Source: JAHRVQ01 sp047616645 (lineage in GTDB: Bacteria; Pseudomonadota; Gammaproteobacteria; Pseudomonadales; Azotimanducaceae). From it: DNA of 24,403 bases. The stretch spans positions 1 to 24,403 of the forward strand of contig JBLHIH010000052.1 in assembly GCA_047616645.1 (NCBI GenBank), read 5' to 3'. Shown piece after piece: positions 15,063 to 21,868 of the stretch. Position numbers and translations under genes: made by a program. Position 1 is the stretch's first letter; each line of letters begins with the position of its first letter. A model generated the notes under the pieces. The model was given only the letters and a program-made list of their open reading frames with translations, ran no database searches and was not told the origin of the DNA.

Positions 15063-15839
15063 TTTTTTCTTTTTACCTTTCTTTTCAGTTTCATCGTCGG
15101 CGTTATCATCGGAGCTTTCGAATTGCTTTAGTAATTCTTCATCAAGCTTAGGGACGGTTTTTAACTCATCGCTGTCCTCTGGCAAGTCCTTTGAAAAGTC
15201 TTTCAACAAGGTAAATTGATCTTCACTGAAAGCCTGTAACTCGCGATGGCTCGCTGCAAGCTTGGCTGCTTCTTCAATTGTTTTGTCAAGCTTCTCGACT
15301 TTGTCTTTTAACTCTTGTTTCTCTTTTCTCAATACACGCGTTTCGTCTTCAGAGCGTTTTCTGGCAGTCGTTTCGTCGTGTTTCTTTTTGTTTAAGGCTT
15401 TCATCTTTTTGACTACGTTTTCTGGAGTGTCAGCTAACGCAACCTTGATTGATTTTAGTTCTTTGTTCCTTTTTTCGAGCTGCTCAGTAATGGACTTTAA
15501 TTCTTCTACGCCGAGCTTGCGGGTTTCTTCCAGTAGTTTCTCTAAGGAATCCTTCCTTGCCGCCATATCAGAATATTTGCCTTCTTCTATTTTTCGGCCT
15601 TTTTCGCTTTGCTCTAATTGCATTTGAATTTCGAGCATGGCTACTTTGTTGGCCTCGTTAGAGGTCTGTACTAGAGACTCTGCCTTTACAATCTTTTGTA
15701 CGCCGTCTACGAGCGCTAGTTTTAGCTCTTCTTCCTTGCATTCTGGGTCTAAACCCAAAGCATCAGTAGCAGTTTTGATCAATAGTTGTTTACTGATTGC
15801 TAGTTCTTTCCAAACTTTTAAATCTATGGCACTTTGCAC
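15051..15839 (-). CDS. Coiled-coil protein of unknown function
   Basis: A 262-residue, highly charged, mostly helical protein. I do not recognise a family. A short N-terminal segment (1-55) is followed by a long Lys/Glu-rich coiled coil (about 60-205), broken by ADTPENVVKKM (136-146). An acidic stretch follows (215-251, rich in Asp and Glu) and then a basic tail ending KKGKKKKSKK. There is no signal peptide or membrane segment, so it is probably cytoplasmic. The acidic-then-basic tail suggests protein or nucleic-acid contacts, but that is inference. The start is GTG at 15839 with GGAG nine bases upstream. It stands alone, with 443 bases before it and a terminator after it. Confidence 0.72.
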   Translation of the reverse strand: MQSAIDLKVWKELAISKQLLIKTATDALGLDPECKEEELKLALVDGVQKIVKAESLVQTSNEANKVAMLEIQMQLEQSEKGRKIEEGKYSDMAARKDSLEKLLEETRKLGVEELKSITEQLEKRNKELKSIKVALADTPENVVKKMKALNKKKHDETTARKRSEDETRVLRKEKQELKDKVEKLDKTIEEAAKLAASHRELQAFSEDQFTLLKDFSKDLPEDSDELKTVPKLDEELLKQFESSDDNADDETEKKGKKKKSKK

Positions 15840-15842
15840 CTA

Positions 15843-16282
15843 GTCATTCTCCACATCTTGAATACAAATAGGGTCATTCATATATAGATAACACGTACTT
15901 TGATCCCGAGAGGATGAGTACTGATATCTATTCAGAAATTCGGTTTTGTCAATTTGGCTTTTTGTCAACTTGATTGAGGTATCTATTCGTTTTCTGTTAA
16001 ATTTTGATTTATTCACATTAGATTGTTTCGATCTTGAATCTTTCGATTTTCTTTCGATTCTAATGCTCTTAATTATAACGCTCTTAGTTATAGTGTTCTC
16101 GATTCTAAAGCCCTCAGTTATAGCGCTCTGGATTATAAAGGTCCCTAAGGTTGAATTCAAATTACTCAGAATTCAAAGGGCTTATAAATCGAGGCGGAGC
16201 TTAACACAGTGTTTCAGTGATTTCCTCCACATTCGTGCTATAAACTGCGCTAAGAAGCAAAATAAACTTGGCTTATATAAGC
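15843..16282. other. Intergenic region with tandem repeats and palindromes
   Basis: The 440 bases between the coiled-coil gene and the SDR gene show no convincing gene. Open frames exist on both strands because a 15-base repeat cannot create frameshifts, but their translations are repetitive and unlike any family I know. Contents: the 15-bp repeat (16056-16145) with looser copies before it, a perfect 8-bp inverted repeat TTGAATTC/GAATTCAA with a 10-base loop (16151-16176), and the 12-bp palindrome GCTTATATAAGC (16271-16282) touching the SDR stop. The promoter of the coiled-coil gene should lie here, but I cannot place it. Confidence 0.5.
16056..16145. repeat. 15-bp degenerate tandem repeat, six copies
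   Basis: Six contiguous units of exactly 15 bases start at 16056, 16071, 16086, 16101, 16116 and 16131, with consensus near RRTTMTARNGCTCTY. Two looser 15-base units (16021 and 16036) precede them after a 5-base phase break. Read on the plus strand in phase, the six units give DSNAL-NYNAL-SYSVL and DSKAL-SYSAL-DYKGP, then TAA: a five-residue repeat. The frame has no start codon and meets a TGA at 16035-16037, so it may be the remnant of a repeat protein gene. Confidence 0.8.
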
Positions 16283-17086
16283 TTAAGAAGTCGAATTGGG
16301 TTTAGATTTTATATCTAACCAGCCTCCTACCATGCCAGCAAGAAAACCCCCGTCTGCTGTGATTTCAACACCATTTATCCAGCGACACTCACCGATACTG
16401 AGAAATTCGATGATCTCTGCAATGTCTTCTGGTTCGCCTTCTCTGCCGACTTGCTCTACACCCCAGTCATATAGAGCTTCTCCGACGAGCTTTCTGAAAT
16501 CAGTGGTCAATTGTGTACCTGTTGATCCGGGATGTACGCAGTTAACTCTTACCTTATTTTTGATCGCGATGCCCACGGCACGATAGGTATATGCAGCCGC
16601 GCACTGTTTTGAGAATTTATAAGGATTACCTTCCCAGACCTTTTGGTTTTCCTTTAACCACACTGTGCCGCTGTTAAAATCTTTTGTATCTAAGAACGCC
16701 TTGATGATCTTTTCGCGGGATCTCCAATCAAATGCGGCAGTAGAAGCAACATTTACGATGCTGCCTCCGGGTTCAATGCGCGGTAATAATGATTCGGACA
16801 AGTGTCGTAAACCGAGGAAGTTAACGGCCATGATTATTTCACCCGGCCATGCATTCGAGACACCCGCAACATTAACGAGCCCATCAATTTTCTGGGGTAA
16901 TTGTTCGATAGCGGCACTAATCGATTCAGGAGAAGCCAAGTCGCAGTGAATAAATTGGTTAGCATTATTATCTGGTTGAGCAAGATCCAAGATAATGACT
17001 TCACATTTTTTTGAAAGGAGGCGTCGTGCAGTTGCTGCGCCAATTCCGGTTGCGCCACCCGTAAGTACAATCAATTTTGTCATCAT
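16283..17086 (-). CDS. Short-chain dehydrogenase/reductase (SDR)
   Basis: A 267-residue classical-type SDR. The NAD(P)-binding motif TGGATGIG is at 9-16, D50 is in the HCDLASPE segment, NVAG at 72-75, and the catalytic set is N89, S115, Y156 and K160 (Y-K-F-S-K). An acidic residue at the end of the second strand (ILDL) favours NAD(H). The insertion between S115 and Y156 (about 120-153) and the C-terminal ITADGGFLAGM resemble 3-alpha-hydroxysteroid or coniferyl-alcohol dehydrogenase-like members; the substrate is open. Tandem ATGs at 17086 and 17083 are both possible, without a clear ribosome binding site. It is divergent from the amidase gene, about 70 bases away. Confidence 0.88.
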   Translation of the reverse strand: MMTKLIVLTGGATGIGAATARRLLSKKCEVIILDLAQPDNNANQFIHCDLASPESISAAIEQLPQKIDGLVNVAGVSNAWPGEIIMAVNFLGLRHLSESLLPRIEPGGSIVNVASTAAFDWRSREKIIKAFLDTKDFNSGTVWLKENQKVWEGNPYKFSKQCAAAYTYRAVGIAIKNKVRVNCVHPGSTGTQLTTDFRKLVGEALYDWGVEQVGREGEPEDIAEIIEFLSIGECRWINGVEITADGGFLAGMVGGWLDIKSKPNSTS

Positions 17087-17157
17087 TAGAGACTAGGGCC
17101 GAGGCTGGAAGATGTCAAATCTTTAAGAGTCTGCTAGTCTCGGAACTTGAACCTCTG

Positions 17158-18651
17158 ATGACTGTACTCATGATCGTGAAAGCCTCTCATTTAACTGCGC
17201 TTGATGCGCGAGATAAAATTCGCAAGCGAGCGCTATCTTCTGTAGACCTGTTAGAAAGTTGCATTGAACAAATAGAGAAAATTGATCCTGTTGTAAATGC
17301 GATGGTTACTAGATCCTTTGATCGAGCTCGAGAGGAAGCTTTGTCCGCTGATGCAGCGATTAATCTTGGAAAGGATCTCGGTTTATTGCACGGTTTGCCC
17401 ATCGCTATTAAAGATATCCACCAAACCAAAGGTATTGTGACGACCTTTGGTAAAAAGGATTTGGCAAATAATGTACCCTCATCGGATTCGGGTATTGTTA
17501 ATCGAATAAGAAAAGCCGGTGGCATCATTATAGGTAAAACCAATGTGCCGGAAGGTAGCATTGGCGCTAATACAGTTAATCCTCTATTTGGAGCGACAGG
17601 AAATGTATTCAATCCCGATTTGACTTGTGGCGGTTCGTCCGGTGGTTCTGCGGTTGCCATAGCAAGTCATATGGCACCTCTCGCTACGGGATCTGATCAT
17701 GGCGGCAGTCTTCGTATTCCTGCGTGTTACAGCGGAGTTGTGGGGTTTAGAGCGACGCCTGGCGTTGTCCCCAATGAAGGCAGGACAACGCTCCAAACCA
17801 ATTATAGTGTGCAAGGTCCAATGGCAAGAACTGTCGCCGATGCGGCGTTAATGCTATCTGTCATTGCAGAAAGAGATGAGAATTCTGTGAAAGATCCGAT
17901 GGCATTCCCTCTGAATGCTTCGATGTTTGCTACTTTAGATAATGTCGATATCAGTCGCTTGCGTATTGCCTTGAGTGCCGATTTGGGTGGCGTATTGGTG
18001 TCGAAAAGCATACGTGAAATTTTTAAGTGTCGCATGGAAGCATTGAGCGACAAAGTTGCAGTTTGCGATTGGCATGATTTGGATTTAAGTAGTGCACCTG
18101 ATGTAGATTGGCATTTACGACAAGATCTCTTTGTCACTCAATATTATGAACAAGCTAAGACTTGGTCTGAAGATTTTAATCCTAATATAAAGTCTAGTTA
18201 TGATTCAGCGCTGATGACAACAATGGCGTCGATCGCGGAAGCACGTGCAAGACAAATGCAGCTTTATCAGTCATTTTCCTCCGTGTTTGAAGATTATGAT
18301 ATTGTAATTTGTCCGGGAGTGAGTATTCCACCCTTTCCGTGGAAACTTCGTAATCCTCTGGCGATAGATGGAAAACCTGTAGAAAACTATATGGCCTGGT
18401 TAGCGCTAACATCTTCCTTGACAGTGGTCGGCCACCCAGTTGTTGCCTTGCCATGCGGCCTTGATGATCAAGGAACACCTTTTGGAATACAGGTTGTGGG
18501 CAAGATGTATTCTGATCACCGGCTTCTCAGTATCGCCTCGGGTTTGGAGGGCTACTTCAATCAAAGTCCCGCTCTAAAGCGACCTGTACCAGATTTTGAC
18601 AAGCTGTCGAAGTTTGACTCTACGTGTCGCACCTTAGGAAAGTTGGTGTAA
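17158..18651 (+). CDS. Amidase signature family hydrolase
   Basis: About 497 residues from the ATG at 17158 (an in-frame ATG at 17170 is equally plausible; neither has a good ribosome binding site). The amidase signature is complete: catalytic K85 in LPIAIKD, cis-Ser S160 in TCGGSSGGSA and nucleophile S184 in GSDHGGSLRIPA. The two serines are 24 residues apart, as in characterised members such as FAAH. The N-terminal KRALSSVDLLESCIEQIEKI is also typical. It hydrolyses an amide; the substrate is unknown. It is not clearly GatA, since no gatB or gatC is nearby. yaeQ follows after 14 bases in an apparent operon. Confidence 0.9.
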   Translation: MTVLMIVKASHLTALDARDKIRKRALSSVDLLESCIEQIEKIDPVVNAMVTRSFDRAREEALSADAAINLGKDLGLLHGLPIAIKDIHQTKGIVTTFGKKDLANNVPSSDSGIVNRIRKAGGIIIGKTNVPEGSIGANTVNPLFGATGNVFNPDLTCGGSSGGSAVAIASHMAPLATGSDHGGSLRIPACYSGVVGFRATPGVVPNEGRTTLQTNYSVQGPMARTVADAALMLSVIAERDENSVKDPMAFPLNASMFATLDNVDISRLRIALSADLGGVLVSKSIREIFKCRMEALSDKVAVCDWHDLDLSSAPDVDWHLRQDLFVTQYYEQAKTWSEDFNPNIKSSYDSALMTTMASIAEARARQMQLYQSFSSVFEDYDIVICPGVSIPPFPWKLRNPLAIDGKPVENYMAWLALTSSLTVVGHPVVALPCGLDDQGTPFGIQVVGKMYSDHRLLSIASGLEGYFNQSPALKRPVPDFDKLSKFDSTCRTLGKLV

Positions 18652-18665
18652 GAGAAGAGCATCTG

Positions 18666-19202
18666 ATGGCAATAAAACCCACAATTTACAAGATGAATAT
18701 TTCAGTCTCTGATATGGACCGAAACTTTTATGGTGGTTTAAATTTAACCCTTGCCTTACATCCGTCAGAAACTCCCGAAAGAATGATGGCGCGGGTCGTA
18801 GCATATTGTCTTAATGTCGAGGAGAGTATGGCGTTTTCAAAGGGACTGAGTGCTGTAGAAGAACCTGATGTGTGGGCACATACTTTAGATGGTCAAATTT
18901 CCCTGTGGATCGATGTTGGTGAGCCCAGTTTTGAGAGAATGAAAAAGGCGAATTCATTAGCAAAAAAAGTCATGGTCTACAGCTTCAATACGAAATCAGA
19001 TGTTTGGTGGCAAAAAAATGCGATGGCTTTTGGAAGGTTAGGTATTTCAGTGAATAGATTTGACTGGACTCAAATTCAATTGTTGGCACAATATTTAGAA
19101 CGAACAATGGACTTTTCAGTGACCATTTCTGGTGACAGTGCCTATATTGCAACTGAAAAAGGTGAGTGTGAACTCACTTGGAAAAACCTACAGGCATGGT
19201 GA
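18666..19202 (+). CDS. yaeQ: YaeQ family protein
   Basis: A 178-residue protein matching YaeQ along its length: AIKPTIYKMNISVSDMDRNF at the start, LHPSETPERMMARVVAYCL, then EEPDVWAHTLDG, LWIDVGEP and KVMVYSF. YaeQ proteins have a PD-(D/E)xK nuclease-like fold; the acidic and lysine residues of the WIDVGEP and KVMVYSF strands would form that core. No activity is firmly established. The ATG at 18666 is preceded by GAAGAG six bases upstream; a longer frame from 18624 overlaps the amidase gene and is less likely. The gap to the convergent selenoprotein gene is 23 bases. Confidence 0.92.
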   Translation: MAIKPTIYKMNISVSDMDRNFYGGLNLTLALHPSETPERMMARVVAYCLNVEESMAFSKGLSAVEEPDVWAHTLDGQISLWIDVGEPSFERMKKANSLAKKVMVYSFNTKSDVWWQKNAMAFGRLGISVNRFDWTQIQLLAQYLERTMDFSVTISGDSAYIATEKGECELTWKNLQAW

Positions 19203-19225
19203 ATTGGCTCTCTGAATAAGTAGGC

Positions 19226-20332
19226 CTAAGCGCTTTGGTCGAATTTATAAAGATCGAGATCAGACCTGACTTGGTTGCTCATCTCGTTATCATTTGAATC
19301 TACAGGTATGCCTACAGCATCAGCGATTCGAACCATTCTTTGGAAGTTGGCTGCGACACCCGCAACATCGACGAGTACACTTGGGCCCGCCTGGCTAAAG
19401 AGTGCGTCACGCGCCTCCTTTAGTGCGCTTTCATCTCTTGACGCCAAACTACCAGCAAATTGCACTAACTCACGGGCATATTGAATATCAGAATGTGATG
19501 CTGCTTCACTTCCCATAATCATATTAATATCGATATCACTTTCTGTTTTATTTGCACTCACACGGAGCATCGTTGCATGGGCGCTGGTTCAGTAAAAACA
19601 TTCGTTGTAAGAGGAAACTCTGCCCGCAACGAGCTCCATTTGCATACGATTGATCGCCCTGTCTTTTTGACCAATAAAGTTCCCCATACCTTCAGTTGAC
19701 AAATACTGTGCTGTAGATAGTGCTTTCCAATCTCGGAGGGCATTCGGCACAAGTGTTAAGGCTCTTAATACATTTGCGGTTTGATCACTATGCCAAAGAT
19801 CTGATTCCGCCCCTGTAGCGCCGGTTGCTGGTAGCATCGGGACAAAGGCGATGTCCTTGACCACTTGTTTTGGTTGATGATTATCTGGATCACCCTGGCA
19901 AGGACTGGGTAGGGTTTCTAAGCTTATTCCAAGACCTCGATTAAATTCATCTATGCTAAAAACGGCGACAACGATACCGGTTAGCTCAACATAGTGGCTA
20001 TAGGGTAAGCCCGCATCGACATTACGGTTAACATATTGTTGAGTGATTCTATGTTGATCTGTAACGATTCGGTGAATCGCATCAACAGCCACGGTGGGGA
20101 GGATTTTACTGTGGCTGTGCTCACCCTTAAATGTATAAGGTGATAACGCGTTCTTTCTGGCACTACAAAATTCACAGCTACTCGCGTTTCTTACTTCTTG
20201 GGCGATGGCAACGCGCTCCTTACCTGTCCACCAATTACCCGCTTGGCTGAGCTTTATCCAGAAATGCTTATGGGCCTCCTTTATATCGTTACGAATATCA
20301 TAAGGGGAGTTTTCATAGTTAAAATAAGTCAT
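19226..20332 (-). CDS. Predicted selenoprotein, two-domain AhpD/CMD-like (in-frame TGA = Sec)
   Basis: Read through one in-frame TGA (19589-19591), this is a 368-residue protein. Ordinary translation stops after 247 residues, leaving 114-residue and shorter fragments downstream. The TGA is codon 248. The context is E233-x11-C245-x2-Sec248-x3-H252 (MELVAGRVSSYNECFY, TGA, TSAHATMLRVSA), which is exactly the AhpD catalytic spacing E-x11-C-x2-C-x3-H with the second cysteine replaced. Sequence after the TGA continues normally to TAG. The N-terminal half has its own CEFC (53-56) followed by SARK. AhpD-like proteins reduce peroxides or act as thiol oxidoreductases. The ATG at 20332 has a strong AGGAAGG upstream. 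A nonsense mutation or sequencing error is the alternative. Confidence 0.78.
19554..19584 (-). promoter_or_regulatory. Candidate bacterial SECIS hairpin
   Basis: Counting U of UGA as 1, bases 8-11 (GCGC) can pair with 35-38 (GUGC), and 19-21 (ACG) with 28-30 (CGU), extended by 17-18 with 32-33 across a bulged G. The apical loop AUGCUC (22-27) contains a G at 24. The distance fits bacterial SECIS elements, but the pairing is weak and includes a G-U pair and internal loops. Confidence 0.3.
19589..19591 (-). other. In-frame TGA, predicted selenocysteine codon
   Basis: On the minus strand TGT-TTT-TAC-TGA-ACC reads C-F-Y-U-T. One base change would turn this TGA into a Cys codon (TGT or TGC), and a cysteine is what the AhpD motif requires at this position. 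Frame and homology-like sequence are kept on both sides. Confidence 0.75.
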
Positions 20333-20511
20333 TTCGCCCTTCCTGTTTTAATTTCTATGGGTTTATAGTGACATTTATAGACAACAATTACTGTCGATTA
20401 TCGCTCTGCCTTATCAGCCCCACATTTTATGATACTACCTTGCCGCATCATTCCGATGTCTTTAGTATGGGGCCAGACTTTTACTTACTAGCGCGAGAAT
20501 GGAGAACAAAA

Positions 20512-21747
20512 ATGGCCGAAGCTTGGATTATTGATACCTGCCGTACACCCCGTGGGATTGGCAAAAAAGGCAAGGGTGCCTTAGCGGATGAACACCCTCA
20601 ACACTTAGGCGCTGCCGTATTAAAAGCGCTACACGAAAGAGTCGGATTTAATACTGCTGAAGTAGACGACATCATTTTTGGTACCAGTTCGCAACGGGGC
20701 CAGCAAAGTGGTGATCTCGCAAGGATGGCTGCACTTGATGCGGGTTATGATATTAAAGCCAGTGGTGTCACTCTGGATCGGTTTTGTGGTTCTGGTATCA
20801 CCTCAGTAAACATTGCTGCTGCCAATATCATGTCTGGAATGGAAGATCTTTGCATCGGCGGCGGTGCCGAAATGATGTCAACATTTGGCCAAGGTAGCGG
20901 CAACAGCTCCCCTTTCTTAGATAACGATAACTTTCGATTAAGAGAAGTTCATCCTCAACCACATCAGGGCGTTTGTGCTGATGCAATTGCCACTCTGGAA
21001 GGAATCGATAGAAAATCATTAGATGAATTGGCGGTCGTGTCCCAACAAAGAGCTGCAAATGCGATAAAGAATGGCTACTTTGACAAATCTCTCGTCACTG
21101 TCCGCAAACTTGATGGATCAATTGCACTCGATCATGAAGAGTTTCCTAGGCCACAAACTACCATTGAGACCTTGTCAGGACTTGAGCCTTCATTTGCGAA
21201 ATTGGCTGACATTCCACTCGATAAATCGGGGACTACTTTTAGGTCTCTTGTTGCTCAAAAATATCCCGATCTAAAAATTGAGCATTTTCATCACGCTGGT
21301 AATTCCTCAGGTGTTGTTGACGGAGCTGGTGCCGTTTTGTTGGCTTCAGCTGATTACGCCAAAGCCAACGGCCTAAAACCTCGAGCAAGAATTGTCGCAA
21401 TGTGTAATATGGGTGATTCACCAACATTGATGCTTAATGCGCCGGTACCGGCTGCGAAAAAAGTATTGGCTAAAGCAGGGCTTTCAATTTCGGATATCGA
21501 TTTGTTCGAAATCAACGAAGCTTTTTCTGTAGTGGCTGAAAAATTTATACGCGATCTCAATTTAGACCGAGATATAGTCAACGTTAACGGCGGTGCAATG
21601 GCGCTTGGTCATCCCATTGGAGCAACAGGCTCTATGTTAATTGGCACTGTATTAGATGAGCTTGAAAGACGTGACCAACAATTTGGTTTAGTGACAATGT
21701 GTGCTGCAGGAGGTATGGCGCCAGCGATAATTATTGAACGTATTTAA
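20512..21747 (+). CDS. Acetyl-CoA C-acyltransferase (thiolase)
   Basis: A 411-residue thiolase. The acylated nucleophile is C92 (LDRFCGSGITSV), the second site NEAF is at 335-338, H367 lies in GGAMALGHPIGATG and the proton-donor C397 in MCAAGGMAPA. It catalyses thiolytic cleavage or condensation of acyl-CoAs. ATG at 20512 is chosen because GGAG (20501-20504) lies seven bases upstream and the family N-terminus (AEAWIIDTCRTPRG) begins there; the frame is open back to 20368. Such stand-alone thiolases act in beta-oxidation, steroid or ketone-body metabolism. A bidirectional terminator follows. It is divergent from the selenoprotein gene, with 179 bases between the start codons. Confidence 0.92.
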   Translation: MAEAWIIDTCRTPRGIGKKGKGALADEHPQHLGAAVLKALHERVGFNTAEVDDIIFGTSSQRGQQSGDLARMAALDAGYDIKASGVTLDRFCGSGITSVNIAAANIMSGMEDLCIGGGAEMMSTFGQGSGNSSPFLDNDNFRLREVHPQPHQGVCADAIATLEGIDRKSLDELAVVSQQRAANAIKNGYFDKSLVTVRKLDGSIALDHEEFPRPQTTIETLSGLEPSFAKLADIPLDKSGTTFRSLVAQKYPDLKIEHFHHAGNSSGVVDGAGAVLLASADYAKANGLKPRARIVAMCNMGDSPTLMLNAPVPAAKKVLAKAGLSISDIDLFEINEAFSVVAEKFIRDLNLDRDIVNVNGGAMALGHPIGATGSMLIGTVLDELERRDQQFGLVTMCAAGGMAPAIIIERI

Positions 21748-21774
21748 AGTGCTCCATTAAAAGATACCTGAGTA

Positions 21775-21807
21775 AAAAAGCCCCGAGGATTGTCTCGGGG
21801 TAATTTT
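21775..21807. terminator. Bidirectional rho-independent terminator
   Basis: CCCCGAG (21781-21787) and CTCGGGG (21794-21800) form a 7-bp GC-rich stem with a six-base loop. A run of A precedes it and TAATTTT follows, so it can stop both the thiolase (+) and the symporter (-). The minus-strand version has the better T run (CTTTTTTAC). Confidence 0.9.
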
Positions 21808-21868
21808 CAGTCAATACACCACATATAATGTATTTCCTTCCCTTATAAGTAGTCTTCTAAACAGCCAC

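Noticed and set aside
15840..16305. Reading frames of about 106 (-) and 119 (+) residues
   Set aside because: Both run through the 15-base repeats, which keep frames open by themselves, and neither has convincing composition or start.
17077..17157. An N-terminal extension of the amidase from a TTG at 17077
   Set aside because: It would overlap the divergent SDR start, has no ribosome binding site and adds residues not found in the family.
19226..19570. A separate 114-residue gene downstream of the TGA
   Set aside because: Its first ATG lies seven codons after the TGA, with no ribosome binding site, and the residues before it (TSAHAT) complete the AhpD motif, so it is the C-terminal part of the read-through protein.
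20368..20511. A 48-residue N-terminal extension of the thiolase
   Set aside because: Thiolases start close to the AEAWIIDTCRTPRG strand, and GGAG is correctly placed before the ATG at 20512.
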